Assembly (NCBI GenBank): GCA_032622095.1
Contig: CP136068.1
Span: forward strand, 7,541,314 to 7,605,313
From: Siphonodentalium dalli
Lineage: Eukaryota; Mollusca; Scaphopoda; Gadilida; Siphonodentaliidae
Direction of reading: 5' to 3'
Length of the DNA: 64,000 bases
In this document: in pieces, positions 1 to 11,872 of the stretch
Layout of the letters: the number at the start of each line of letters is the position of its first letter
How positions within the stretch are numbered: position 1 is the stretch's first letter
Notes under the pieces: generated by a model
What the model was told of the DNA's origin: nothing
Database searches by the model: none
What the model saw: only the letters and a program-made list of their open reading frames with translations
Position numbers and translations under genes: made by a program

Positions 1-696
1 GGAAAGTAACACTGGCCTGAACGAATATGAGTTTGATAGTCCATGCTATGTGTTATGTGGAGAACCAGTCACCTTATGTTTGATTGACTTTCATTTATCG
101 CTAAATAAATGTATTTATTAGTGTTCAGTTGCTTTTGCCAAGCCCTGAGCTTTTACCAGGCAAGGTATGAAATTTACTGGCCCGGCAAACATTTATAATT
201 TATAACTGAGAATTATGCATATTGATATAATGAGTTTTATCAAAGATCTCATAAGTATGTTCGTGAATCAGTAATTTCATATATACGAATTATAATTATA
301 CGATTGTTAAATATTGTGAATAAGATAGGTTATACATAACGTCATATTATCATCCTTAAAACACGCATATAACACCTAGTCATAACAGTGACATAAAGCT
401 GATAAAGGTGATACATACACGCAACTGTAATCCAGTTGGCTTGTTAACCTTAGTAAGAATTTAACGTTATGCTGTGGATATTATATTTATACAAGCATCC
501 CGCAAATAATTGTTAAATTATATATTGTATGTTGTTGTTGTTGTTGTTGATGTTGTTGAAACTGAAGGTATGGGGGACTGAACACATACTTAAACTGCAC
601 TAATTGATCCAGATATCATCGCATGGGAAGTGAAGGACGCAATGAGGAATATAAGACATGACTAACTGTAAGTTTATAACCTAGTAATTCACTTAC
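1..696. other. Non-coding flank or intron
   Basis: No gene is recognised here. The stretch is AT-rich and lies downstream of the first Ig exon on the minus strand, so it is probably intron of that gene. It holds a short GTT microsatellite at 531-558. Confidence 0.5.
531..558. repeat. (GTT)n microsatellite
   Basis: A run of GTT trinucleotides with one GAT interruption. It is a simple repeat inside presumed intron. Confidence 0.85.
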
Positions 697-984
697 ACAG
701 AATATTCAGCCCTAGTGATTGTGTCACTAGTGCTGTCTTAATAACAATCTGGCCGGTAGAGTCAGTAAACTTCATTTGGTTCATTGCTTCACATGTGTAA
801 GTTCCATCGGTGGCAAACCGGTTACTAGGTAATGTGTCAATATTAACTGTTGTTGGTGTGGTCCATTTGTATTCTGTATTGGATGGGATCCCTGTATTAA
901 CATTCGTGCTGCATGTGATGGGGACGTCTGTGTTTTTTATTTTAAGAAACGGTGATGTAAATGCTGACCGAAAGGTGGGAGGAT
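697..984 (-). CDS. Ig-like domain exon A (IgSF gene, partial)
   Basis: A single exon encoding one immunoglobulin-fold domain of a probable cell-surface or secreted IgSF protein. On the minus strand a pyrimidine-rich acceptor (TTACTATTCCAG) precedes it and a strong donor (GTAAGT) follows. The open frame enters after codon base 1 and leaves after codon base 1, so the exon is phase 1-1, 288 nt (96 codons). Ig hallmarks are visible: first cysteine in PITCST, the core tryptophan in YKWTTP, and the second cysteine in GTYTCEA. It resembles exon B near 5.3 kb (both have ITCS and a WTTP strand), so the two are probably duplicates. No signal peptide or membrane segment is present in the exon. The ligand is unknown. 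The Ig call is firm; membership in one transcript with the other exons is inference. Confidence 0.82.
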
Positions 985-2754
985 CTGGAATAGTAAAAGA
1001 TAAAAAATAACCATTAAACAAAGTGCAATCAACACATACATTAATCTCAACTTGACATAAATAAAAAGCCCGGAGTTGACAGCAGGAGAGGGTAAATAAA
1101 CATAAGTCTGATAAATATCAAGACACTGTATCATTACTGTCATCTTCGTCTCACGACAACGGCATTCTAACTGATTTCAGAGATGACGTGGAAATCCCCT
1201 TGTTTGTGAAAACTCATTAATAGTCATAAGGCAATGTTTATCACTGCGATATACACATATATCTACACACGTGCTCCTTAGGTCATGTAAACATGCAACG
1301 TTAGTCACTCTTCGTCTCACCAATTTCGTGCAATAAAATGCGCGTGTCAAGGTTTGCTACACATTACATGCAGAATACAAGTTTCGCAAATCAGATGCTA
1401 TATAATAAAGTACAATGCAATGAATATATAATATATATAATAATAAATAAATATTATTGAGTTGTATTGCGGTCATGTTGTGTCATCTCCTTATTTAAAA
1501 TACAGTTGTTAGTTTCTGAAACTTCATTTCTTTGCAAAATTAATGTTAGCTCGTTTGATTCTGACTTGTTGATATATCTAGTAATTATGCACATGAGTAC
1601 TAATGGTTAATTCACACTAAATGTAATGACAAGCAGGACAGTCAGACCTGAAGGAATTTTGATGCAGAGTTTTTTTGCAGAAAGGATGGAATAATTATGT
1701 AATTTTAGGCACGCTGTATATATAGGCGAGGTCATATGACACGATGCTGCTGTGGGTGCTGTCATTTTAGCAGCAGAATATTTGTAATAAAACGAATTAG
1801 GTTGTCGAGAAATAACTTTAATGGCCAAATGTATGACAACCAATGGTTTTCTAGTATTTTGCGGATTGACAGCTTGTGATTAAATTATATAGATATAGTT
1901 CGTATTCTGCTGAACTGTAACCATTAAAACATTAGTCGGTCATTAAAATCAAATAAGTTCATGGCTAATTTCTTATTCCGAATAAAGAACACACACTAAT
2001 ATATACTTCATAAACAAGGGAAAGCAGTCTTTTTTGGAAAACCAATGATATGATGACTTGGATCAATCAATAGCTGAATTAAATACAAAATATGTTTTGT
2101 ACACATACATCTAAAGATGTATTGAACGTTTGAACATATTAAGGAAGTTAATTAACACGATGGTGTTCTAACCTTTTTTTTAATATTGATTGGAAAATTT
2201 ACCATTTTAGCGACCGACACTCTCAACTCTTCGCAATTGCATTGCATGTACATGGGTTAATAACTGGGTAATCTGTGTTGGTTTATAAATTGTTGCTATG
2301 CTATGCTTTAATCTCTAAGACATGAATTCACATGTTACTGGCGAGATGTGCAATATTTACAAAGTGCTTAGTGCGAAATATATACATGTACATACAAAAA
2401 GACAGAACATGGAGAAGAAGAGGCAGAAAAAGAGGAAGAAAAGGAAAAGAAGAAGAGAGGTAAATAAGAAGAATATCAGAAGAATAATAAGATAGAAGGA
2501 GATTGGTATATATATATGGCGGTAGTCCCTCTGTTAACCATCGTCAGTCCTCATTACCGTGGTTTTTATATTCATCTAATACGTTATATCAGTATACTAT
2601 TCGAGGATGTCTTTTATCAGTACTAATAATAATACTAACAACAACAACAGCCATACAATTTTGACTTGATATTTCAATATAATTAATAAAATGTATTCAG
2701 CTATAAATTTCTATTTTTGTATTTGAACGTTTATTTCAGATAAAGTGTTAATTT
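985..2754. other. Intron with duplicated segment
   Basis: No coding signal is seen. A segment at about 1145-1395 resembles one at 6985-7265 in the same orientation (shared blocks include AAGGCAATGTTTAT and CGTGCAATAAAATGC). A purine-rich AAG/GAA low-complexity patch lies at about 2400-2510. Confidence 0.55.
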
Positions 2755-3775
2755 TCACAAGTCAACGCGACCAGACTTTGTCAGTAGCTCGTAAAGCTTT
2801 TTCTTAGATGGTGGATTCCAATAGTGTTCGGATACGTATTTTACCCGCAGGTGCCTCAAGTTGTCGAAATTCATAACAAAATGGTATTCATCACCCAGTT
2901 CATTTTTGCACAAGCTACATAAATCTCTTTTTGCTCCTCGCTTTCCCCATCTACTTGTTTCTATTTCCAATCTATGATTACATGTACGTATTTTTATCAA
3001 ATATTTTCTCAAACTGAAGATGAAATCGGTAATATAGTTTTCTAAGCGGAAGGTTGACTTCAGTTCTTTGTAAAATATTCCTCGTGATGACGATTCTATA
3101 TCTAACCACCATTGCTGAGTAAACTGGTCAATCAAAGTTTTGGTTATGTCTTTGTTCTGGCTGTCTATTAACTGTGCCTGGTTCGACCACGCCACACCAA
3201 AACCAGCTGAGTGTAGTATTGTTTTAGTAATGTTAATATGTCTAAAGAGTTTACCGTCGTTTTCCATAAGACGAAACATTTTCTTGGCCAGAACGGACCC
3301 CTCTCCCGACACGAGTCTCGACCAGATGCTTACTATTCTCTGCTTTGACATTATGGCCAATGGGTATCTGCCCAGTTCCCCATACACCATGTAATTCGGA
3401 GTGCTGGTCTTCATGTGCATCAATATTTTGCAGAATTTTAAATGTACGCTCTCAATTTCTTTCATATTTTCGAACCCCCATATTTCGCAGCCATATAACA
3501 AAATTGGGAATACAGTCGAGTCGAACAATTTAAGAGCGACCTCGACTGATAAGTGTAGTTTCCTGACTTTACTCAGTAAGCCGAACATGGCTTTACAAGC
3601 GATGTCTTCAATCATTTTGATTGCATTATGATATCGCCCGGTATAAAATAGTTTTACTCCCAAATAAGGAAACTCATCCACAATATCTAATGATTTGTCG
3701 CATAATTTGAATTCTACATCTGTCACCACCCTCTCCCTGCTAAAAATCACATACCAAATATCTGCGTTAGATGTT
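2755..3775 (-). mobile_element. 5'-truncated LINE: C-terminal end of a reverse transcriptase ORF
   Basis: An open frame of 331 codons encodes the part of a non-LTR retrotransposon protein that follows the polymerase core. It starts near the VIFSRER...FPYLGVKL segment typical of the sequence after the YADD palm. It continues through the thumb-like FPILLYGCEIWG region and ends in a Cys/His cluster (LCSLCKNELGDEYHF). The catalytic palm and the endonuclease are missing, as expected of a copy truncated at its 5' end during target-primed reverse transcription. Codons just upstream of the first ATG still read as family-like (KTSNADIWYVIFSRER), so the remnant extends to about 3775. The frame is open throughout, which suggests a fairly young insertion. 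It sits in an intron of the Ig gene on the same strand. Confidence 0.8.
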
Positions 3776-5252
3776 TTGAATGTGATTGATCAGTTGTCAT
3801 CGATCATGCTATGTGAATAGAGTGGCATGATTTCGAACCCCCTCCCCCGATATCTTATCCACTGCTATCACGTAAATGGAACTATGAAACCCTTGTTAAG
3901 ACATAACCCCCGGAAGTATTTGTTCCGACTAATGGGTTTGTGGTTATAGCACAGGACAGTACTGATCAACCATCATAACAATGGCAGACCAAGCAAGGGT
4001 TATTTCTTGGACAAGAAATATAACAAGTTATCTTGCTCTTATGTTTATTTCTAATGCATTTTCTGCCTGCAGGATATACAGTTAAAGGTACATAAGGCAC
4101 TCGCAGTTCGTAAATTAGACAAAATCAACCATCGTAACTATAAAAAGAACATGGAAAATAGATAAAATATATTATTTTTTAGGCAACATGCGCCGAAGGC
4201 CGGCCAATTATCGATCGCGAGGCGAGTTTTACGAGAGACTTTCGGGAGAGTGAGACGAAAGAAGCCAACAATACGGTACGTGCACGGACGCCACTTATAG
4301 CAAATAAAGTATACTAGACACGAAACACCAAGATTATAGTTTAAACGCAACACATGTTTTAAGTGCCCTGCGTATGAACAGCTGTTGTCCATACATTTGT
4401 ATATATTTTACGTTACTATGTATTCTCATATTGTAGTCTGTGTTTATATAAGTTTCAATCTTTTTGAGATCATAAGGTTTGAAATAGGAGAATCACATTC
4501 ATGTGTTTGCCAAGTGAAGTTTAACGTTATCTCAATACCTATATATGTGACAGCCTTAGAAATACATTGGTATACAAATAAATCTAGATAATTCCGTTTG
4601 CTTGAATTACACATTTCGTAAAACTTGCATTTCGTTTCAAGAGCACATATATCGAAATCAGATCGATAATATAGAACAGTAAATTATTTTTATAAAAGTG
4701 CCAAAATTCCATGCGCAGCTTTAAGCTGAACTCTTGTCAGTATTGATAACTCCTCACTGACGATATATCACATTTTAAAACATGTTAAACTGTTACAGTC
4801 GAGTTGCCAATTGACCAACTTCTGACAATGATGGTCTACATTACAACATATCAGAGATGTGAACATATTCCAATAAACACAGCTTTTTAACTATTACCAT
4901 TTCAATTAAAAATTGCGTTTGGATTGATATGCTTGACGATGATAAAATGACTTTCAATGTAAAAGTAATGTTTAGTACATAACACAGGCTTCAACATGCG
5001 AAATCTGGTCATCGGATAGTTATCAATAAGAAACAATGTATATTTTGTCATAGTCTTCTTCTCAATGACGAGTCATTTACAAAATAATTTGAGTTTTCAC
5101 ATTTACTCAATGCGAGTGTCTTATGTCCCCTTCTGCACAACGAATCTTCAACAGGACACTTTGCAATTAAGCGAACTACCCTTATTCATATTATTTCAAT
5201 AAAGTACGTATGTTCAGTGTTAAATTGAATACATAGTTTTAGCCACACTTAC
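3776..5252. other. Intron, nothing recognised
   Basis: AT-rich sequence between the LINE remnant and Ig exon B. The short open frames here show no domain signature. Confidence 0.5.
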
Positions 5253-5531
5253 ATTGTAAAATAACCTGCACACTAACAGTTGCAGTGCCTTGAACAGGAT
5301 CTCTGCCTGTGGGAGCCATAGTGTTTTGTGCTGTACATATGTAGTCTCCAGTAGTTGTTATCTTATTGTTTGACAACACATCTTCTGAAACCGGTCCCAC
5401 GGGTGTAGTCCATCTGAAGCTCGTGACAGAGGGGTTGCCATCGGTAACATAATCACTACAGGTAATAGACTGACTGGATTCCCGAACTTTGTAAAATGGT
5501 GATGGTACGGTTCCTGATTGTTGTGGAGGAA
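5253..5531 (-). CDS. Ig-like domain exon B (IgSF gene, partial)
   Basis: A single Ig domain exon of 279 nt (93 codons), phase 1-1, found by reading the minus strand between an acceptor (ATTTCATTTCAG) and a donor (GTAAGT). The translation contains SITCSDY (first Cys), FRWTTPV (core Trp) and GDYICTAQN (the D-x-Y-x-C motif), a canonical Ig arrangement. Its closest relative in the window is exon A: both carry ITCS and WTTP at equivalent places. Both have a related intronic block on the acceptor side, which supports duplication of exon plus intron. The exon is not bounded by an ATG or a stop and can only be recognised from its splice sites and domain. Function as an adhesion or recognition domain is inferred from the fold only. 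Confidence 0.83.
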
Positions 5532-5619
5532 CTGAAATGAAATTTCATGTGATAGTTAGGCATGTCTGCTTATATATGTGCATGGAGCCACCCAACCCGT
5601 GTTTAGGATGCATCATGTA

Positions 5620-6307
5620 CAGTGTTCACGCTGAGCCGAAAAATATTTTGGTCAATTATGATTTTTGTTTAGCCAAATTGAAAAAAAACTTTGGCCAAAC
5701 TAATTCCTCGTTTTCCATTATCATAATTAATTATTCAAAATTTTGAAAAAAAACTAATGCCGTTATTACCTCCGCCAGTGTAACCCGAGTCACGACACCA
5801 CATTTTGTGCAGGTGTCTTGGGGGGAAATCCAGACTGACGGGCGGATAGATCCTACTCTGTTATAAATAAAGATATAACATTCTATATAATTATATCCAT
5901 ACCTTTAAATACCACGTCTAGCCTACTTTAATCCCACCATTGTTACTTGACAACATACAACTGCCCACCATCTACCGTTTAATCTTACGACAGACACATG
6001 GTTTATTAGTGTCAATCCTTATTACTGAGTTACTGCATTTGGTGGCCCATTATTTGTTAGTGCATTGCTATTAATGCATTTTGTTACACATTAAGCTGTA
6101 TCACCTAATCAATTAGCAGATGAGCATACAATACATTTGATTCTCATGTCGCTCCCGTTACAAAATCAGTTTGGGTTTTTGAATTAGATTTTTGATTTTG
6201 TGGTAAAATATTTTAGCTAAATTTTTACCAAATGACATTTTGTTTTTCCTTTTCCTAACAACTAAATTGGCCATTGGCCAATTTGTTATATGACAGCATG
6301 AACCCTG
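5620..6307. mobile_element. hAT-like non-autonomous element (688 bp)
   Basis: Bounded by inverted ends CAGTGTTCACGCTG on the left and, read inward from the right, CAGGGTTCATGCTG. These resemble the CAG-G ends of hAT elements. The flanks are ATCATGTA and ATCACGTA, an 8-bp target duplication with one mismatch, the hAT length. The interior is AT-rich with repeated TTGGCCAA-type words (TTGGTCAATT left, TTGGCCAATG right) and no transposase frame. It inserted in the intron just upstream of Ig exon B and enlarged the spacing to the duplicated intronic block. Confidence 0.75.
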
Positions 6308-6984
6308 ATCACGTAAAGTAGCACAAGCGACATTTCAGCCACAATTTATATTTGTACATAACAATGTTCAATAATCTTACCTGGGTAGTTTACTTGACAA
6401 CAGGGCAGCATTATAGTTGAATATTGGCTTAACGTGGATTAGAAGGGGGTCTTATTATAAGTCATATTCGGCAACATTGGTTTTGAATCCCCCAGACGGA
6501 TCGAAGGGACATCCATGTTGCCGGAGATTACGATGTTGTCACCGCAGTAATAGACTTACTGTCTCAATTAGTTAAGTGTGGTTTTCATCTCTACTCACAT
6601 CAATTCATATCATAATAATTCGGTATCAGACGTCTGGATTGGGCATTAGGTGACATCAAGCACGGCGTGCTAGAGCAGCATCAGGATTGGTGGAAACTAC
6701 CAGTTCAAGGATCATACTTGTTTCGCGTGCTCATATACCCCGGGTGTTTCGCGCATGTTCTCTAAGTCTCTGCTGTCAAGGATGACGGGGGACATGGGTA
6801 TTGAACCTGGCGTTGCATCCAATCAGATTGCTCATTAAATCCGGATAGGCGAAAGTGCAGTTTAAGTGAATCAGATACATGCATATATATCTGTAAATAG
6901 GCCTAAGTAAGAAAGTGCAATTGTTCCCCGCAATAAAACCCACGTATCAGACCAATAACTGCGTGGTTGATATTATACATGTGG
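6308..6984. other. Intron, nothing recognised
   Basis: Non-coding sequence between the hAT-like insertion and the duplicated intronic block. A donor-like ACTCAC on the plus strand near 6594 has no Ig-like reading next to it. Confidence 0.4.
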
Positions 6985-7265
6985 TATGTCTCACGACACT
7001 CCATGGAATCTAGTTTAGTTCAGGGAGTCCCCATTTTGTGAAAAGTCGTTAGTATCCATGTGTCCAAATAAGGCAATGTTTATAACTGCGTTGCACGCAT
7101 AGATCGGGCGTCAGGTGACGTTAGGTGGCGTCCTACGGGTTATCCTGAAGTCACGTGTTTATAAGAGTAGTCACTTTTTCTCTAACCAATGTTCGTGCAA
7201 TAAAATGCTCGTTTAACTGTTTCACTGTTATACATACATGCTTGAACAGAAAACAAGTTTCAAAA
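6985..7265. repeat. Intronic segment duplicated from or to 1145-1395
   Basis: Same-order blocks are shared with 1145-1395: TCTCACGACA, a CCCC-TTTGTGAAAA block, AAGGCAATGTTTAT, GTAGTCACT/TTAGTCACT, CGTGCAATAAAATGC and ACAAGTTTC. Together with the similarity of exons A and B this points to duplication of an exon together with its upstream intron. Confidence 0.65.
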
Positions 7266-7274
7266 AAAGGGGTT

Positions 7275-7600
7275 TGGGTGTCCCCCCCCCCCGAACTTTG
7301 GATACAAATTTTAACCGTTGGAAATTGCATACCAACAATAGATTTGAAATTGTTCTTGTAGTTTGATTTTCCAACTACTTAGTAGATGGGATTTGTTGTT
7401 TCAGACTAACATTTGCATATTTACCTACTTGTTATCAAACTTATGGACTGAAATAACCATCAGTGGAAATGTTCTAACCTTGGGGAGGGGGTCAGGTTGG
7501 AAATTCCAACACTTGGAAAGCTTGTGTCCAGGACTCTCCACCGTGACCAGTCAAAACTGCTAGTTAATTTAAGAGAACAATATTTGATACCAAATGTGGA
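7275..7600 (+). repeat. Dispersed repeat, TTGGAAATTCCAA family, copy 1
   Basis: Begins near a C10 tract and contains GTTGGAAATT, GAAATTGTTCTTGTA, GATTTTCCAAC, CAGACTAACATTTGCATATTT and GGTTGGAAATTCCAACACTTG. The same words recur at 9.7-10.1, 12.8-13.0, 17.5-17.8, 18.1 and 45.4-45.7 kb in both orientations. It is a non-coding dispersed repeat; its class is not determined. Confidence 0.6.
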
Positions 7601-8825
7601 CTGAAATGGTCATCAGTTCCGCGAAGTGGTGTGTCAGGTTTATTACAGACCAGTTTTTAGCAGTGTTAATTAATTTACTTATTCCTTATTACTTATTCGA
7701 AAAAAATCGGGGTGGTGGCAAATAACCGTAGCAACGTCTTTAGTAAGGCGATTCGAAATGTTGGATAAAAAAAATCTGTGTCAAAATTAAAAAATGCCTC
7801 GAAAAAGGCAAAGTCCGAAAATAAACGGAATTTTCAAAAACCAATTCCAATCCTCAGACAAACTTTTTGGGCCCAAACTTTTTGGGTCGAGTCCGAAATG
7901 AAGCTCTCGCTCTACTCGGTCGGGAAAATATGGCAAATGACCATGGCACCATGACGAAATTTTGGGTGATAAAAAATCAGTCAACTTCAAAAATGGATAC
8001 CTCTATTATAATACAAGCCAGAACTATTTTTGTTGACGTTGTCGCCAAGAAATATGAGGCACATTACGTTAACGATCCGCTCATTTTATAAAAGATTCTC
8101 CTCTAAGATGCGCGTTGTGTTCTGTCTTTATACAATTGTATTAATATATTCATGTATATTAATGTTATTGGATAAACACATTCATACGTACATTCATGTA
8201 ATAGCAATAAAAGAATTAAGAAACTCATAATTGCTGTCATAATTCCTAGCAAAATCATTTCCCTGTGTTCTAATTTTCTAATTACAAAAGAAAAAAAGGA
8301 AACAAATTAATAAATCCTACATAAATACCCAAATATTGTTGGTCCGATGCCGGAAACACATTTATAACCTTGATAAGCCTTATAATTATATGATTTATAT
8401 CACAATTTCCCTCTTGTTTATTAAACATATTGTCGATTATCGCAATTGCATTTTTTAAGGTTTTGATTCTGTGAAGGCACAATCGTGTAGCGCAGTTTGC
8501 TCCCGTTTTTCTTCGATAGAACTGACTTCACGGAGGTTTTTAAAAACGAATTGTCATTATTACCAATAATGTGGACAGTGTTTTATTTGGTAACATGAAT
8601 ATAAATGACCTGGGGATCCACTTTCATCTCTGAAATCAATTTAATTACCGTGGAGTCTCTAGATCTGGTGTTGATTGAAATGAAACCTTGGTCTAGTTTC
8701 AACGAGGCTGTGTGGAGCCGATATTTACGTTGTACCGCCGACTCACTGGCCATACAAAAAGGTTCACTATAGTTTGATGAAATCCCACACAACAATGACG
8801 TGGCACATATCAATTAAGTACTCAC
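7601..8825. other. Intron, nothing recognised
   Basis: AT-rich sequence with no domain-bearing frame. The short frames in both directions lack recognisable motifs. Confidence 0.4.
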
Positions 8826-9080
8826 ACTGTTCGTTTACGGTCACTGAAGTTGTCTCTACAGTGGGTCCCCTGTTGCTCACCACACACATGTAACTCCCTT
8901 CAATGCTCACATCGTGAGAATCTGAATTAGTACCCACATTGGTTCCATCCTTCTTCCACTGGTATGTGTAAGTCTGTGGATTCCCTGGCTCAGTGAAAGT
9001 TAGTGTCAATGTTATCGGCTGGTTACTGTCCTTAACAACTATCAACGGTCCTGCTGGTGATATCGATGCCACGGGTGACC
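8826..9080 (-). CDS. Ig-like domain exon C, first cysteine missing
   Basis: An 85-codon phase 1-1 exon between the acceptor TTCCTTGCACAG and the donor GTGAGT on the minus strand. The reading contains PITLTLTF where the first Ig cysteine would normally fall, then YQWKKDG (core Trp) and GSYMCVVSN (second Cys). The domain thus keeps the Trp and the Y-x-C motif but has lost the disulfide partner. Such domains are known in Ig families and can fold without the bridge, or the exon may be relaxing from selection. The codon that opens the longest frame here is GTG inside the exon; the real boundary is the splice acceptor. It lies on the same strand and in the same phase as the other Ig exons, so it is probably part of the same gene. 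Confidence 0.78.
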
Positions 9081-9413
9081 CTGTGCAAGGAACATTGGCA
9101 GTGTGTTATTCCAGTAAGGTTAATACAAAGTTAGTTTTTAATCATAACTGAACAAAAACATTATATAACTACTTATAACTAATCCGACCATCGAAACGCT
9201 GCTTTGTAATGTAATGTGAACAGATGGTTGGGTGGAGTATAGAAGTTTCTATAGAATCATTAATAGAGAGGTCTTGCGTGTAGCATGTACGCTTAATATA
9301 AATTGTTCATTCTCAGTGTGATAAAGGTTAGAATTAGTAATAAATAGAATCGACTATGGAGATTGATCATTCAGCAACATCAAAAATCAATATTATATTA
9401 CCAAAATGTTTTC

Positions 9414-10100
9414 GAATTTTATTCCGTTTGGATATACCCGCTACTATGCATGGACGTGTGCAAATTTCACATCAACGATAGGTTGAACTGTTTCTTGTAC
9501 ATTTGCGTAATTCAGTTTGCATCCGCTTGGCTATTCCTTCACATGCCTGGATGATAGCCTATTCTGAATGGATCAGTAGACTTGTGATCATGCACTTGGC
9601 GGACCATGGTTTTGCCAGTAGGAGTAGAATAACAAGTATAGATCTGAACCTGAAAATCCGATCATAGTTGGGCACGGTGTGAGAAAATTATGAACATGAA
9701 ACCCCAAAAAGGCAAAGACCTATAGCATTAGACTGGCCTCAAGCTTTCCAAGTGTTGGAAATTTCCAACATGAAACCCCCACGAAAGTTGGAAAATTTGA
9801 ACATTTAAGTTCATAATTTTGAACAAAAGCATAGGAAAATAATTAGCAGTTTTTTGGCTGGCCACGGGGGTCATGAGGGACCAGGACACAGGCTTCCCGA
9901 CTGATGGCCATTTCAGTCAAAATGTTAGACCAAAAGTAGGAAAATATGCAAATGTTGGTCTAAAAACAACAAATTCCCCAATAATTCATTGTTGGAAAAT
10001 TAAATTACAAGAACAATTTCTGAATTTCAACTCATCGTTGATGTGAAATTTGCACACGACCATGCATCGTTGCGGGTATATTCAAACGGAATACATATTC
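9414..10100. repeat. Inverted copies of the TTGGAAATTTCC repeat family
   Basis: A segment at about 9414-9482 is matched in reverse complement by about 10032-10100 over roughly 69 bp (shared blocks include CGTGTGCAAATTTCACATCA). The interior carries GTTGGAAATTTCCAAC at about 9755, GGAAAATATGCAAATGTTGGTCTAAAA and GAACAATTTCTGAATTTCAA, the same words as the copy at 7.3 kb but reversed. It is either one element with inverted ends or two copies lying head to head. Confidence 0.6.
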
Positions 10101-11566
10101 ATTGAGAGCGTCTACTCGCCGACTCGAATTCAAATAACACAAAATTACGTCATGCTCGTTGGTGTTTTCCAGTTTCAATTGGAATTCCCTCATTAGCATA
10201 TTGTTATGCAGCTCGTTTGCATTTCTCCGATATACATGTACATTCGAATCGACGGTGATGCGACGTTTGTTCCAAGGTTAAGTCTACCTTAATTGCAAAT
10301 ATTTGTTTCTGTTATCTGGTAATCATTGTCGCTATTATATTAGGCTGTCGTAAAAGTTTACGCCACAAGCAGAACCTCTATATTGCTACAAATATCCGGC
10401 AAATGGTAAATTAACTTTGCACGGATCGGCGCTGTTGTTTGTTTGACCTCTTTGTTGTGCCCCTTATTGTGAATTGTTCATTGACCTCCATTATAGGAGA
10501 GTATATATGCATTATTTCAAGTATATATACGAGCTGTGTGGTTATAAACACAACATGGTGGTATATAAATAGGTATAAATGCATGAATGTTACAAATGTA
10601 GTACGATAGTTGTTCATGTGTAGTACGTGAGGAAAATAACATATTGTGAATGAGGTAGTGATATTTATAGATGACATAGATAATAACAAAGGAAGAATAT
10701 AAGGTCATTAGACTATGGCAGTTTGTCTAATTATGTATGACAAGACCCATATCTGTACCATAGTCGAATGGTGGGGGTTAATATTTGCCTGGAAGTCTGC
10801 GTAGAGTAGGTTAATAGAACCAATTACCAACTGATCAATAAGTGTGTGGGGCCACTGCTTTACTGGTTCAGAAGTATAGCGAATCATATGTTTGGAAACA
10901 GATCAATGTCACATGGAAGAAGTCCTACTGGCCTGGAATTGGCTGGAAGAATATCGTATCAGAGACCAGTCATGTGACTTGGGGAGAAGCTTGGGAATAA
11001 AATAGTACGGTTGTTTTCGGTCGTGGCTTTTCGATTGTAGTTCTCTAAGTGACTGAATGGCCCCGCGACAGACTTCAGGCGAATTCTCAAACTGCTAGCT
11101 TTGTGAAAGTTGTTGTGGTAATCATATATCCATGATGTTTGCTGTTATAATAAAAGATTGTGTATCTACAAAACTGTGTCTGGACCTGAGTTACCCAACG
11201 TGGAGAGACGATCTACGGCCGATTATAGGACATATCTATGCAATTCTGACCACAAACAGCTTCAAAATCAGGCAAAGCATGGCTACGAAAGGGAATGAAA
11301 CTAATTCAAATAATGTGTCGATCCTGTAAAACCCGTTTGTATAAAAAGGTCCAATCTCTTATAATATGATGGTTGGTGTTTTTGGTGAAGTTCGAATTGA
11401 TCGTATATATAAAAGTGAACTCCCATATTAGTACCTGTATCGCAAATGATTGTATAAACCTGAATAAAAAAGGAACTATTGAGTATATAGAAACCCCAAC
11501 GATTACTCGATGTAGTAATATTCGGTTACTGATACCAGGAAATTGTATAGTAATCATGTAACTTAC
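10101..11566. other. Intron or intergenic, possible old LTR remnant
   Basis: No coding frame is recognised. About 10770-11060 has the look of an LTR-type promoter/polyadenylation segment (GGGAATAAAATAG followed by TTGTTTTCGG) but no matching second LTR or retroviral-type genes were found, so this is only a suggestion. Confidence 0.3.
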
Positions 11567-11872
11567 AATATGGTTGAAGTGTAATGTAACTCCAATCAGA
11601 TGTCTGTCCGTGTTCTTCGGTTGCCCTGCATCCTATCTGCTCATCCAAGTCGGTTTTCTGAACATGATTCAGAATGAGGTGGCTCCCGTCAGCGCTATAT
11701 GAGTATCTGTTGTCTGTGATCGGGTTACCATTCAGCGTCCAGTCGTAAGTCATTGTGAGACCATGACCATCGGGCATACTAGTACTTAATATGCGGCATG
11801 CCATTTCAAATTCTGTTCCAACCTCTGGGTGTGTTGACGGTGACGCTGTTATTCCATTTGATGATGGTTTAT
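11567..11872 (-). CDS. Ig-like domain exon D (IgSF gene, partial)
   Basis: An Ig domain exon of 306 nt (102 codons), phase 1-1, with acceptor TTATGTGTTTTCAG and donor GTAAGT on the minus strand. The translation shows EFEMACRIL (first Cys), MTYDWTLNG (core Trp), a strand HLILNHVQKTD and DEQIGCRATEE (second Cys). Here the usual D-x-Y-x-C is D-x-x-I-G-C, as in I-set or C2-type domains of cell-adhesion proteins. It is the longest of the regular Ig exons and not a close copy of A or B, so it is probably a different domain position in the protein. Neighbouring Ig exons lie 2.5 kb downstream and 3.8 kb upstream on the same strand. Confidence 0.83.
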
